Source: NORP240 sp038134485 (GTDB lineage: Bacteria; Pseudomonadota; Gammaproteobacteria; Pseudomonadales; Pseudohongiellaceae). Taken from it: a stretch of 64,000 bases of DNA. The notes below the pieces were generated by a model. That model made no database searches and had not been told where the DNA came from. It worked only from the letters and a program-made list of their open reading frames with translations. This document shows, piece after piece, positions 18,160-27,361 of the stretch (the first letter of the stretch is position 1; each line of letters opens with the position of its first letter). Made by a program: the position numbers and the translations under genes. The DNA lies in contig JAYPVG010000006.1 in NCBI GenBank assembly GCA_038134485.1, positions 50,492 through 114,491 on the forward strand. Reading direction: 5' to 3'.

Positions 18160-19068
18160 ATGTCTGAATACAACTTCACCCATCTAAGGCAGCTGGAAGC
18201 AGAAAGCATTCACATAATTCGCGAGGTCGCCGCCGAATTCGAAAATCCTGTCATGCTCTATTCTATTGGCAAGGATTCTTCTGTGATGTTACACCTAGCA
18301 CTAAAAGCATTCTATCCAGGAAAACCTCCATTTCCATTCATGCATGTTGACACCACCTGGAAGTTCAGTGAAATGATTGAATTCCGAGATCAGCAGATGA
18401 AAAAACTCGGGCTCGATCTGATCATCCACATCAATCAGCAAGGAGTAGAGGCGGGAGTAGGACCTTTCACTCACGGCAGTGAGAAACATACCGACATCAT
18501 GAAAACGCAAGCCCTGAAGCAGGCATTAAACAAATATCGGTTCGATGCCGCATTTGGGGGCGGTCGCAGAGACGAGGAAAAATCTCGAGCCAAGGAGCGC
18601 ATCTTTTCATTTCGGGACAAAAGCCATCAATGGGACCCCAAGAATCAAAGACCGGAGCTGTGGAATATTTATAATTGCAAAATCAACAATGGCGAAAGCA
18701 TCAGGGTATTTCCCCTGTCAAACTGGACCGAGCTAGATATCTGGCAATATATTCATCTGAGTAACATAGACATCGTGCCGCTTTATTTTGCCAAACCAAG
18801 GCCGGTCGTCAATTTGGATGGTGTCGACATTCTTGTGGATGATGACCGCATGCCGATTCCCGATCAGAATGACGTGAAGATTAAGACTGTTCGCTTTCGC
18901 ACCCTAGGATGCTATCCACTGACAGGAGCAGTGGAATCAAACGCAACCACGCTACCTGAAATTATTCAGGAAATGCTGCTCACCACTAGCTCTGAGAGAC
19001 AGGGCCGCCTCATCGATACAGACAAGTCAGGGTCGATGGAGGAAAAGAAACGCAAAGGATATTTTTAA
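18160..19068 (+). CDS. cysD: CysD, sulfate adenylyltransferase subunit 2
   Basis: A 302-residue PP-loop ATP pyrophosphatase that forms APS from ATP and sulfate together with the GTPase CysN. The PP-loop YSIGKDSSVMLHLA is at about residues 34-47; FPFMHVDTTWKF, GGGRRDEEKSRAKER and the C-terminal KRKGYF are diagnostic. It is 38 bases before cysNC and in the same neighbourhood as in Pseudomonas. Confidence 0.98.
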   Translation: MSEYNFTHLRQLEAESIHIIREVAAEFENPVMLYSIGKDSSVMLHLALKAFYPGKPPFPFMHVDTTWKFSEMIEFRDQQMKKLGLDLIIHINQQGVEAGVGPFTHGSEKHTDIMKTQALKQALNKYRFDAAFGGGRRDEEKSRAKERIFSFRDKSHQWDPKNQRPELWNIYNCKINNGESIRVFPLSNWTELDIWQYIHLSNIDIVPLYFAKPRPVVNLDGVDILVDDDRMPIPDQNDVKIKTVRFRTLGCYPLTGAVESNATTLPEIIQEMLLTTSSERQGRLIDTDKSGSMEEKKRKGYF

Positions 19069-19106
19069 CGCCTCTCAATAAAATGCCATCCCGGTAAATT
19101 TAATTC

Positions 19107-21017
19107 ATGTCGCACCAATCCGAACTGATCGCCACCGATATAAATGCTTACTTGGCTCAACATGAGCGCAAGGAATTATTGCGACTACTAACTTGTGGCA
19201 GCGTCGATGATGGAAAAAGCACGCTTATCGGCCGCTTATTGCATGACTCCAAGATGATCTATGAAGACCAACTCGCTGCCATTAAAGCTGACAGTATAAA
19301 GTCCGGCACAGTAGAAGGTGATCTTGATCTCGCCTTGCTGGTCGACGGTCTTCAAGCGGAGCGCGAGCAGGGAATTACTATCGACGTTGCATATCGTTTT
19401 TTCTCCACGGCGAAACGAAAATTTATCATCGCCGATACGCCGGGCCACGAGCAATACACCCGCAATATGGCAACCGGGGCTTCTACCTCTGACCTGGCGA
19501 TCATCCTTATCGATGCCAGACATGGAATACAGACCCAGACTCGCCGTCACAGCTTCATTGCTTCACTGTTAGGTATCAAACACGTCATAGTTGCGATCAA
19601 TAAAATGGACCTCGTTGATTACCGTCAGAAGGTGTTTGAAGAAATTTTGAACGACTATCTAGACTTCGCCGGAAAATTGAACATTCCCGATATCCGTTTT
19701 CTTCCAATTTCAGCATTGCGCGGAGATAACGTGGTCAACAGCAGTGACGCCATGTCCTGGTTCACTGGAGACCCACTGATGGTTACCCTGGAAAACGTCG
19801 AAATCGCCGCAGACAAGAATTTTCGAGATTTCCGCTACCCGGTTCAATACGTAAACCGGCCAAACCTTAACTTCCGGGGTTATTGCGGTACCGTGGAATC
19901 CGGCGTCGTGCGAAAAGGGGACCTTATCGCTACACTGCCATCCGGCAAAACCAGCAGAGTAAAGTCTATCGTCACTTTCGACGAAGAATTGGAACTGGCT
20001 CATGCTGGTATGGCGATTACCCTGACGCTAGAAGAAGAAATCGACATCAGCCGTGGTGACATGATCGTACACCCAGATAACCTGCCGAATCAGACACAAA
20101 AGTTCGAAGCAACTGTCGTATGGATGACCGATGCACCGATGCTGCCCGGCAAAGAATACGAATTTAAAATTAATGCAGTGCAGGTCAACGGCCGAGTCAA
20201 CGCGATAAAGCATCGCATCGACGTGAACACCTTGGAAAAACACCCCGCACCAGGATTGGAGCTAAACGAAATCGGCTTCTGCGACGTCAAGCTAGACCGA
20301 AAAATCTGTTTTGACAGCTATCAGATCAATCGAGGCACTGGCAGCTTCATCATAATCGACCCGATGACGAACGTGACCATTGCCGCGGGTATGATAAGTT
20401 GTGACGAACCGAGGCGTGAATCAGGCAATGATCATAGACAGACTAATAGCGGTCACGTAACTCGCGAGGAACGCGCGGCCAGGTACGGCCAGCGCCCAGT
20501 GACGGTCATGTTTATCGGAGTCTCAGGCTCGGGCAAATCAACGCTGGCGCACGGCCTTGAGCGAAGACTTTTCGATATGGGCCGGGCAGGCACCGTGCTC
20601 GACGGCAAAACCATGAGATTAGGGATCAGTAAGGACCTCCCCCATGACGCGGAAGGCCGCGCGGAAAACCTACGCCGTAGCGCCAATGTTGCCAAGTTTC
20701 TTAACGATTCGGGGTTGATTTGTTGCGCCTCTTTTGTGGCCCCCAATCGGGACTCTCGAGAGCACGCGCTCAGCGTCATTGGCAAGGAAAATTGTCTGAT
20801 CGTTTATCTCAATCCGCCGATGGATATTTGCATTCAGAGGGACCCAAGCGGCTTGTACGCGGCCGCCGACAGTACTGAATCCAGTGATGTTCCGGGCTTA
20901 TCGTTTCCCTATGATGAACCTGAATATATCAACCTGGAACTCGATACCTCAACGCTTTCCGTCGAGCAATGCCTGGAGCAGGTGCTGCGGCTAATGCGGG
21001 AGCATGAGGTTCTCTAG
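19107..21017 (+). CDS. cysN: CysNC, sulfate adenylyltransferase GTPase fused to APS kinase
   Basis: A 636-residue bifunctional enzyme. Residues 1 to about 440 are an EF-Tu-like GTPase (G1 GSVDDGKST, G3 DTPGH, G4 NKMD) that drives APS formation with CysD. Residues from about 465 are APS kinase with P-loop GVSGSGKST and the motif RAENLRR, making PAPS. The APS-kinase DG-D-N-x-R motif appears as DGKTMR, a departure from the single-domain enzymes worth checking. Its last four bases overlap the end of the convergent nif3-type gene. Confidence 0.96.
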   Translation: MSHQSELIATDINAYLAQHERKELLRLLTCGSVDDGKSTLIGRLLHDSKMIYEDQLAAIKADSIKSGTVEGDLDLALLVDGLQAEREQGITIDVAYRFFSTAKRKFIIADTPGHEQYTRNMATGASTSDLAIILIDARHGIQTQTRRHSFIASLLGIKHVIVAINKMDLVDYRQKVFEEILNDYLDFAGKLNIPDIRFLPISALRGDNVVNSSDAMSWFTGDPLMVTLENVEIAADKNFRDFRYPVQYVNRPNLNFRGYCGTVESGVVRKGDLIATLPSGKTSRVKSIVTFDEELELAHAGMAITLTLEEEIDISRGDMIVHPDNLPNQTQKFEATVVWMTDAPMLPGKEYEFKINAVQVNGRVNAIKHRIDVNTLEKHPAPGLELNEIGFCDVKLDRKICFDSYQINRGTGSFIIIDPMTNVTIAAGMISCDEPRRESGNDHRQTNSGHVTREERAARYGQRPVTVMFIGVSGSGKSTLAHGLERRLFDMGRAGTVLDGKTMRLGISKDLPHDAEGRAENLRRSANVAKFLNDSGLICCASFVAPNRDSREHALSVIGKENCLIVYLNPPMDICIQRDPSGLYAAADSTESSDVPGLSFPYDEPEYINLELDTSTLSVEQCLEQVLRLMREHEVL

Positions 21018-21775
21018 GCAGGGTTATCGATGTCGATAAAGCGGTGATCCAGCCCGAACTTTTCCGCAAGATAAGCGCCAACCGCCTGCACCCCATACCG
21101 CTCCGTCGCGTGATGCCCAGCTGCGAAAAATGAGATTCCGGATTCCCGGGCTATGTGCACGGTTTGCTCTGAAATCTCACCGGTGAGGAATGCGTCGACA
21201 CCGGCACTTGCTGCCTGTTCAATGTAATTCTGCGCAGCGCCAGTGCACCAGGCTACGGTCTTTATGCGGGCATTGTCTTCTGCAATAACCAGCGGTTTTC
21301 TTCGCAGCCGGGACTCAAGCAAACCGGCGAATTCCTGAATGCCATAGCTCGAATCCAGAGTGCCAACGAGACCGATGTTACGACCCCGATAACTGGCAAA
21401 TTCTCCCTGTGTACGCAATCCCAACAAGCGACCCAGCTGGATGTTGTTGCCAAGATCAGGATGTACGTCCAGAGGCAAATGATAAGCAAAAAGGTTGATA
21501 TCATGGGCCAGCAAGGCCTGTATCCTGGCGCGCTTAATTCCAGTCACGGTGGAGTCCTCTCCCCGCCAGAAGTATCCGTGATGCACCAGCAGCATATCGG
21601 CACTTTCATCAATTGCCCTGTCGATCAGGGCCTTGCACGCGGTTACTCCAGAAATCACCGTGCGGACCTCTTCCCTGCCCTGTACCTGCAGCCCGTTAGG
21701 GCAATAATCATCGAACTGTCCAGGATTGAGGAGCGCAGTGAGTTCCATCTCAATAGTTTTCAGCGATGCTGGCAT
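21014..21775 (-). CDS. Nif3-family dinuclear-metal protein (YbgI-like)
   Basis: A 253-residue protein of the Nif3/DUF34 family. Metal-binding histidines are visible in MLLVHHGYFW, and in the C-terminal FFAAGHHATERYGV. The family was named after yeast Nif3 and is sometimes called GTP cyclohydrolase 1 type 2, but its physiological reaction is not agreed on. Single gene, convergent with cysNC and divergent from the degS-type gene, as in Pseudomonas. Confidence 0.9.
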   Translation of the reverse strand: MPASLKTIEMELTALLNPGQFDDYCPNGLQVQGREEVRTVISGVTACKALIDRAIDESADMLLVHHGYFWRGEDSTVTGIKRARIQALLAHDINLFAYHLPLDVHPDLGNNIQLGRLLGLRTQGEFASYRGRNIGLVGTLDSSYGIQEFAGLLESRLRRKPLVIAEDNARIKTVAWCTGAAQNYIEQAASAGVDAFLTGEISEQTVHIARESGISFFAAGHHATERYGVQAVGAYLAEKFGLDHRFIDIDNPA

Positions 21776-21829
21776 GACAATAACTCCTAAGACACTGTAT
21801 ATTGTGAGCTATTCCAAAGTGGAAGAAAC

Positions 21830-22003
21830 ATGATGGAACAACTGAAAAAAATTCTCCAGTTTGTCAGCTGGCCAGTTGCGTCTGGTATTCTACTTGCACT
21901 GGTTATCTTGCAGTTTCAACAGTTACGCCAGTTGAATCAGTTCCGCAGGTGCTGCCTTTCTCGGCAGCAATCAACCGGGCTGCACCTTCGGTGGTCAGTA
22001 TAA
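21830..22003 (+). other. N-terminal anchor fragment of the DegS/AlgW-type protease, out of frame with the protease
   Basis: From ATG 21830, behind GGAAG, a frame encodes a short basic start and one membrane helix (FVSWPVASGILLALVILQF), then ends at TAA 22001. This is the anchor expected for DegS/AlgW. The protease domain lies in another frame that has no anchor. A single-base loss between about 21905 and 21945 would explain the split. It could be a sequencing error, a real mutation, or, less likely, programmed frameshifting. Confidence 0.7.
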
Positions 22004-22923
22004 ATGCAACGCCGTTGAATCTTGAAAGCATTGAGCAAATTTCCGAGGGCATGGTCAGACTGAATTTCGAGGAACAAACCAGTTTGGGTTCAGGAGTAAT
22101 TGTCAACGAAGCCGGATTTATCGTGACTAACTTCCATGTTGTGAGCCAACTAATGTTTGATACAGTCGTAACTCTTCATGATGGCCGCAATACCCCGGCA
22201 ACTCTGGTAGCCTTCGATGAAACTATTGATCTGGCAGTGTTGCATATCAATATGGATGACCTGACACCTATTCCCAGAGGGGACGATAGAAACCTCAATG
22301 TCGGTGATGTGGTTTTTGCTATTGGGTATCCGCGTAATATCGGTCAGTCCGTTTCTCAGGGCATCGTCAGTGCTTTGATAGACAATCAAGAACAGCAAAG
22401 CGAGAACTACCTCATTCAAACCGACGCAGCCATTAATCCAGGGAACAGCGGTGGCGCATTAATCGATCGCGCTGGCAATCTGGTAGGTATCAATTCGTCA
22501 ATTTTTTCGGAAACCGGTCGTTTCGAAGGTATCGGTTTCGCCACACCGGTCACTGTCGCCATGCAGACCATGGACGAATTGGTCGCAGAGGCCATAGCGA
22601 ATAACCCCGGGTATCTTGGCGTCCTGACTGGGGAAGTTCTCAATGAAGAAACCAGCAGCCTCTTTTTTGGAATACCCGATATCCGCGGCATGCTGGTGGA
22701 AAATGTCGATGAGGGGGGGCCTGCACAACGAGCGGGAATCCTTCCGGGTGATGTGATCACCCGCGTCGATGAGTCACCAGTGGCGGATGAAGAAACGATT
22801 ATTCTGGAGTTTCAGAACAAGCGCCCAGGCGATCGGGTGATCGTTCAGGTGTACCGTGATGGCCAGCATCTTAATCTGCCGACAGTTCTCGGATTTGGCC
22901 AGGCTATGGTCTTTGCGCCCTGA
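21949..22923 (+). CDS. degS: DegS/AlgW-type periplasmic serine protease (frameshifted from its anchor)
   Basis: The open frame begins at a GTG (21949) without a convincing ribosome binding site and encodes 324 residues: a trypsin-like domain with catalytic His in TNFHVV, Asp in DLAVL and Ser in GNSGGAL, then one PDZ domain (about 225-315). One PDZ plus a membrane anchor is the DegS/AlgW pattern. These proteases cut the anti-sigma factor RseA/MucA when outer-membrane proteins misfold. The anchor is encoded just upstream in a different frame. Sense continues upstream of the GTG in this frame (PVESVPQ), supporting an indel before 21949 and not an internal start. Confidence 0.85.
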   Translation: MLPFSAAINRAAPSVVSINATPLNLESIEQISEGMVRLNFEEQTSLGSGVIVNEAGFIVTNFHVVSQLMFDTVVTLHDGRNTPATLVAFDETIDLAVLHINMDDLTPIPRGDDRNLNVGDVVFAIGYPRNIGQSVSQGIVSALIDNQEQQSENYLIQTDAAINPGNSGGALIDRAGNLVGINSSIFSETGRFEGIGFATPVTVAMQTMDELVAEAIANNPGYLGVLTGEVLNEETSSLFFGIPDIRGMLVENVDEGGPAQRAGILPGDVITRVDESPVADEETIILEFQNKRPGDRVIVQVYRDGQHLNLPTVLGFGQAMVFAP

Positions 22924-22940
22924 TTAGAGAGGCTAATCTA

Positions 22941-24275
22941 CTATTCTTCAGACAGGCGATATTCGGCCGACAGGGCGTGAGCCTGCAACGATTCGCGTCG
23001 GGCTAATCGCGCAGCCGTCCCGGCTATGGCATTTGCTCCACGGGCAGAGCAGTTAATTACTGAACTGCGCTTCTGGAAATCATAAACCCCCAGCGCAGAG
23101 AAAAAACGGGCAGACCCCGAAGTTGGCAGCACGTGACTGGGTCCCGCACAATAGTCACCGAGCGCTTCGGCTGTATATCGGCCAAGGAATATCGCTCCGG
23201 CATTTTCAATTTGACCTAGCAGCGCTTCAGGGTCGGATACCGACAGTTCCAGGTGCTCGGGTGCGATTAGATTGCTCACGGTGGCGGCTTCCGAAAGGGT
23301 TGCAACCTTGATAAAAATTCCCCGGTTCCGCAAGGACGCTCTGATGATGTCTCGGCGCTCCATGGCGGGCAAAAGGCGGTCAATGCTGGATTGCACCGCT
23401 GCGATAAATTCAAGATCGTCGGAAATGAGTATCGACTGCGCCTGCTCGTCGTGTTCGGCCTGCGAAAACAGGTCCATCGCAATCCAATCGGGATCAGAAT
23501 TGCCATCGCAGATGACCGTCAACTCCGAGGGGCCCGCCAGCATATCAATGCCCACTACCCCGTATACCTGACGCTTTGCCTCGGTCACATAGATGTTGCC
23601 GGGGCCCGTAATTTTATCTACCCGAGGCACCATCTCTGTGCCATAGGCCAACGCTGCCACCGCCTGAGCTCCTCCGATCGTAAACACCCGACTCACCCCC
23701 GCCAGCGCTGCCGCCGCGAAAACCAAGTTGTGGGCCGGGTCCTCCGATCGATACTCCGTCGGTACTGTAGCGACGATCTCGGCGACCCCGGCAACCTGCG
23801 CCGGAATCGCCAGCATCAACATTGAAGAGGGGTAATTGGCTTTGCCGCCGGGAACATACACTCCAGCCCTGGTCAGAGGAGTGACTTTTTGTCCATACAC
23901 TGAACCATCAGCCTCCTCGTAATACCAGGATGTCTGCTTTTGTTTTTCGTGGTAACTCCGGATTCTGGCCGCAGCGTGACGGAGCGCCTCAGCGTCAGAG
24001 GCAGATAGGGAATCGAGAGCGGACTGCAATTGCTCTGTCGAAACCGTCAGGTCGCGCATGCTGGTCGCATCTCTGCTATCGAACCGATTGGTATAGTCTA
24101 CGAGAGCCGCGTCGCCCCGATTGCGAACGTCTCGCAGTATATCGGTTACGGTAGCCGAGACATCCGGGGTCACCAGACTGTCACGCGCCAAAGCAAAAGC
24201 CAGCGCATCCTCAAATTCGGCAGCCCCATAGTCGAGGATCCGTATTGATAATGATTCCGCAGACATTAATCTCAT
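22941..24275 (-). CDS. hisD: HisD, histidinol dehydrogenase
   Basis: A 444-residue zinc- and NAD-dependent enzyme catalysing the last two oxidations of histidine synthesis. Signatures are YVPGGKANYPSS, GPGNIYVTEAKR, DMLAGPSEL, APEHLEL and GPSHVLPTSGSARF. Length is normal. It lies 46 bases after hisG. In Pseudomonas hisC follows hisD; here the next gene is the convergent protease and no hisC is seen. Confidence 0.98.
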   Translation of the reverse strand: MRLMSAESLSIRILDYGAAEFEDALAFALARDSLVTPDVSATVTDILRDVRNRGDAALVDYTNRFDSRDATSMRDLTVSTEQLQSALDSLSASDAEALRHAAARIRSYHEKQKQTSWYYEEADGSVYGQKVTPLTRAGVYVPGGKANYPSSMLMLAIPAQVAGVAEIVATVPTEYRSEDPAHNLVFAAAALAGVSRVFTIGGAQAVAALAYGTEMVPRVDKITGPGNIYVTEAKRQVYGVVGIDMLAGPSELTVICDGNSDPDWIAMDLFSQAEHDEQAQSILISDDLEFIAAVQSSIDRLLPAMERRDIIRASLRNRGIFIKVATLSEAATVSNLIAPEHLELSVSDPEALLGQIENAGAIFLGRYTAEALGDYCAGPSHVLPTSGSARFFSALGVYDFQKRSSVINCSARGANAIAGTAARLARRESLQAHALSAEYRLSEE

Positions 24276-24321
24276 TCCTCTTTCAGCAATGGCATGACCC
24301 CGGCCAGGCGCATATTTTTCA

Positions 24322-24975
24322 TCAAGCTTCTACCGCGGCCTTGAGCTTCCCAAGAATTTCCCGAATCGCTGAGCTCTTGATCTTCAGCGAAGCTTTGTTG
24401 ACGATCACCCGGGAACTGACAGTTGTAATGAGGTCCAGTGGTTCGAGCCCGTTAGCCGTCAAGGTCTTACCACTATCGACGATGTCAACGATAGCGTCAG
24501 CAAGGCCGAGTGACGGCGCAAGTTCAAGGGCCCCATTAAGCTTTATTAATTCGATCTGGCGACCCTGTTCGGCAAAATAGCGACGAGCAATGTTGATGAA
24601 TTTGGTCGCAACACGCAATCGACTGCGAGATTGTTGCAGTGAATCAAGATCTGTGCCCGCAGGCGCGGCCGTCATGAGCCGGCAGGTCGCCAGCTTAAGG
24701 TCAAGTGGCTCATAGAAGCCTTCCCCGCCGTACTCAAGAATCAGGTCTTTACCCACCACGCCCATGTCAGCGCTGCCGAATTCCACATAGGTAGGCACAT
24801 CTGAGCCACGGATTATCATCAGATTGACGTTATCCAGATTAGTAGTGAAGATAAGTTTGCGACTGCTAAAAATGTCTTCAGCAGGCGCGATCCCTGCCCG
24901 CTCGAACAGTGGCAACACTTCTTCAAGAATGCGACCCTTGGTCAGGGCTATCACCAGTTTGGGTTGGCTCATCAT
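24322..24975 (-). CDS. hisG: HisG, ATP phosphoribosyltransferase (short form)
   Basis: A 217-residue enzyme for the first step of histidine synthesis. It is the short form without the C-terminal regulatory domain; short HisG needs the HisZ partner for activity and feedback, which is not in the window. Motifs: LTKGRILEEVLPL, GSADMGVVGKDLI and DAIVDIVDSGKTL. It lies 19 bases downstream of murA. Confidence 0.97.
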   Translation of the reverse strand: MMSQPKLVIALTKGRILEEVLPLFERAGIAPAEDIFSSRKLIFTTNLDNVNLMIIRGSDVPTYVEFGSADMGVVGKDLILEYGGEGFYEPLDLKLATCRLMTAAPAGTDLDSLQQSRSRLRVATKFINIARRYFAEQGRQIELIKLNGALELAPSLGLADAIVDIVDSGKTLTANGLEPLDLITTVSSRVIVNKASLKIKSSAIREILGKLKAAVEA

Positions 24976-24994
24976 TTATTACCAGCTAAGTCTA

Positions 24995-26257
24995 TCAAGA
25001 GGGCACGCGTCTGATCTTTGCACCCAGCAACTGTAGCTTCTCCTCGATACACTCGTACCCCCGATCAATATGGTAAATACGATCCACCGAAGTTTCATTT
25101 TGAGAAACGAGCCCAGCAATTATCAAACTTGCAGAAGCTCTCAGATCTGTCGCCATCACAGGTGCTCCCTTAAGGGATTCCACACCGTCTACAATGACAG
25201 TATTTCCCTCGACTCGGATGGATGCTCCCATCCGATTCATTTCGTGCACATGCATAAATCGGTTTTCGAAGACTGTCTCGGTTATAGAACCCGTGCCTGT
25301 AGCGACTGCGTTCAAAGCCGTGAACTGAGCCTGCATATCGGTCGGAAAAGCCGGGTATGGGGCAGTTCTCACCGACACGCTCATGGGGCGCTTGCCATGC
25401 ATATCCAGTTCGATCCAGTCATTACCAAGCTTTATCTCAGCTCCCACCTGCTCGAGCTTCGCGAGCACTGCATCGAGTATGTCGGGTCGGGTATCCTTGA
25501 CTCGTACTTTGCCCCGCGTGGCAGCTGCAGCGATCAGGTAGGTCCCTGTTTCGATTCGATCCGGCATAACCGCATAGCTGCATCCATGTAACTCGGATAC
25601 CCCATCGATAACGATGGTGTCGGTTCCCTGACCGCTGATGTTCGCGCCCATTTCCACCAGACAATTAGCCAGGTCCACTACCTCGGGTTCTCTGGCAGCA
25701 TTTTCGATGATGGTTCTACCCTTGGCCAAGGTGGCTGCCATCATGACATTCTCGGTACCGGTAACCGTTACCAGGTCCATCACTATGCGGGCTCCTTTTA
25801 ATTTCCCGTCAACAATGGCCTTGATATACCCGTCTTCGACCAGGATTTGCGCTCCCATAGCTTCAAGCGCACTGATATGAAGATTTACCGGCCTGCTACC
25901 TATGGCGCAACCACCGGGTAACGCCACTTCTGCCTGACCATACATGGCCAGCAACGGCCCAAGAACCAGGATTGAAGCGCGCATGGTCTTCACCAACTCG
26001 TAGGGTGCGCTGAAGCTGTTAATCGAACTGCTATCGATCTCGACACTCAATTTCTCGTCGATTATGGGCTCAACGCCCATGCATCCCAACAATTCCAACA
26101 TGGTAGTGATGTCATATAAATGCGGAAGATTGCGAATTTGAACCGTGTCTCGAGTCAGAAGAGATGCCGCGAGGATCGGTAATGCCGAGTTTTTAGCACC
26201 GGCGATTCGAATTTCCCCCCTGAGTGGGCTACCACCGTTGATTATCAGCCTATCCAT
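24995..26257 (-). CDS. murA: MurA, UDP-GlcNAc enolpyruvyltransferase
   Basis: A 420-residue enzyme for the first committed step of peptidoglycan synthesis. The catalytic loop PGGCAIGSRPVNLH contains the cysteine attacked by fosfomycin (about C116). Other signatures: GAKNSALPILAASLL at the start and RAGASLIIAGL-like RASASLIIAGL near the end. It follows ibaG by 33 bases, the usual order. Confidence 0.98.
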   Translation of the reverse strand: MDRLIINGGSPLRGEIRIAGAKNSALPILAASLLTRDTVQIRNLPHLYDITTMLELLGCMGVEPIIDEKLSVEIDSSSINSFSAPYELVKTMRASILVLGPLLAMYGQAEVALPGGCAIGSRPVNLHISALEAMGAQILVEDGYIKAIVDGKLKGARIVMDLVTVTGTENVMMAATLAKGRTIIENAAREPEVVDLANCLVEMGANISGQGTDTIVIDGVSELHGCSYAVMPDRIETGTYLIAAAATRGKVRVKDTRPDILDAVLAKLEQVGAEIKLGNDWIELDMHGKRPMSVSVRTAPYPAFPTDMQAQFTALNAVATGTGSITETVFENRFMHVHEMNRMGASIRVEGNTVIVDGVESLKGAPVMATDLRASASLIIAGLVSQNETSVDRIYHIDRGYECIEEKLQLLGAKIRRVPS

Positions 26258-26290
26258 AGCAGACCTCGGGGGAAATCCGGGGGAACCCCA

Positions 26291-26533
26291 TTAGCCCGCA
26301 TTGAATTCATCATCGGTATAAAGCCGCATAGTGACGGCATGAATCTCGCCGCTGGAGATGTGCGAATTCAGAACCCCATAGATCAATTGCTGACGCTTGA
26401 CCGCATTGAGTCCTTCAAATGCTTTACCTACCGCAGTTAACAGATATTTGCCGCTTCCGCCCTCGACTTCGATTTTACAGCCGGGCAACGCCGCGGAGAG
26501 CAGCTGCTTAACGCTTTCAGTATCCAAGTACAC
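26291..26533 (-). CDS. ibaG: IbaG, BolA-family protein
   Basis: An 80-residue BolA-like protein (YrbA/IbaG) with the class II KH-like fold and the terminal HAVTMRLYTDDEF segment that includes the conserved His used with monothiol glutaredoxins for Fe-S handling. Conserved beside murA across gammaproteobacteria. It lies ten bases after mlaC. Confidence 0.94.
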   Translation of the reverse strand: MYLDTESVKQLLSAALPGCKIEVEGGSGKYLLTAVGKAFEGLNAVKRQQLIYGVLNSHISSGEIHAVTMRLYTDDEFNAG

Positions 26534-26543
26534 CCTCTACTAG

Positions 26544-27155
26544 CTAACGCCAGTTATCCAAAACCTGATCTATATCATTGTCGTTTTGCGACATCGCTGC
26601 AGCGAACTGTGTGTAATACTGCCGACCGAGATTTATTCCACCCAGGCTTAAATTTTTGAGTTTCCACTCATCGTTTTCATTCAGGAACATTTGGTATTGC
26701 AGTACAAAGGATCCATTATTATTGCCGATCCCCTTGATTTCCATGCCAATTACCCGATCGGCCCGCGGGTCAGTCGGCTCATTGCTGGCAGGAATAAAGG
26801 CCAGTTCCTGACCATCATAAGCTGCAAGGGCCGCCCCGTAGAATCGAGTCAATGTGTTACGCAGTATTTCACCGAAGCGATTTATCTGTTCCTGGCTGGC
26901 TTCCTCCGCATATCGAGACATAACAACGGTGGCTACCGCGTTAAAATCGACAATGGTAAGCAGAGCCGACTCAATGTCGTCGAAATAACGTTGCTGATCG
27001 GAGAGAAAAAAAGCGCGTGAGGACTGCACCGTTTCCAGCAAAACCTGGACCCCACCCTGAACGGTCGCCATAGCTGTCATCGGAGGCTCCTGAGCTCTGG
27101 CTAGGCTCATCGCCAGCAACATGGCAACGAGGGCAATCTTTTTGAATGTATTCAT
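26544..27155 (-). CDS. mlaC: MlaC, periplasmic phospholipid carrier
   Basis: A 203-residue exported protein. The ATG at 27155 is chosen because GGAG lies eight bases upstream and it yields a clean signal peptide cut near ARA-Q. The mature part matches the Tol_Tol_Ttg2 family (ILRNTLTRFYGAALAAYDGQ, WKLKNLSLGGINLGRQY). MlaC shuttles phospholipids between MlaA at the outer membrane and the MlaFEDB transporter. Those partners, normally adjacent, are absent here; upstream comes the divergent yrbG. Confidence 0.93.
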   Translation of the reverse strand: MNTFKKIALVAMLLAMSLARAQEPPMTAMATVQGGVQVLLETVQSSRAFFLSDQQRYFDDIESALLTIVDFNAVATVVMSRYAEEASQEQINRFGEILRNTLTRFYGAALAAYDGQELAFIPASNEPTDPRADRVIGMEIKGIGNNNGSFVLQYQMFLNENDEWKLKNLSLGGINLGRQYYTQFAAAMSQNDNDIDQVLDNWR

Positions 27156-27361
27156 CTGGCTCACTCCGTCCGATAATGCCTGTATGCGATCGTGCAACAC
27201 CAACACTTAATCGCCACTTAATTTCCCGGCGATGTGGCAATTGCGGGTGGCATAGGCGCTAATTTTACATTAATTGCCTAGTTCAATAAATTATTACTTG
27301 CAAAGTCTGCTAATCGCCTTTGTAATTGAGCGCTTTATCAAATTTGCCAAGATCTTTGCCT

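Noticed and set aside
21845..21851. Run of seven A as a slippage site for programmed frameshifting in the degS-type gene
   Set aside because: Slipping there would replace the clear membrane helix with unrelated sequence. The frame change must happen after the helix, beyond 21905.
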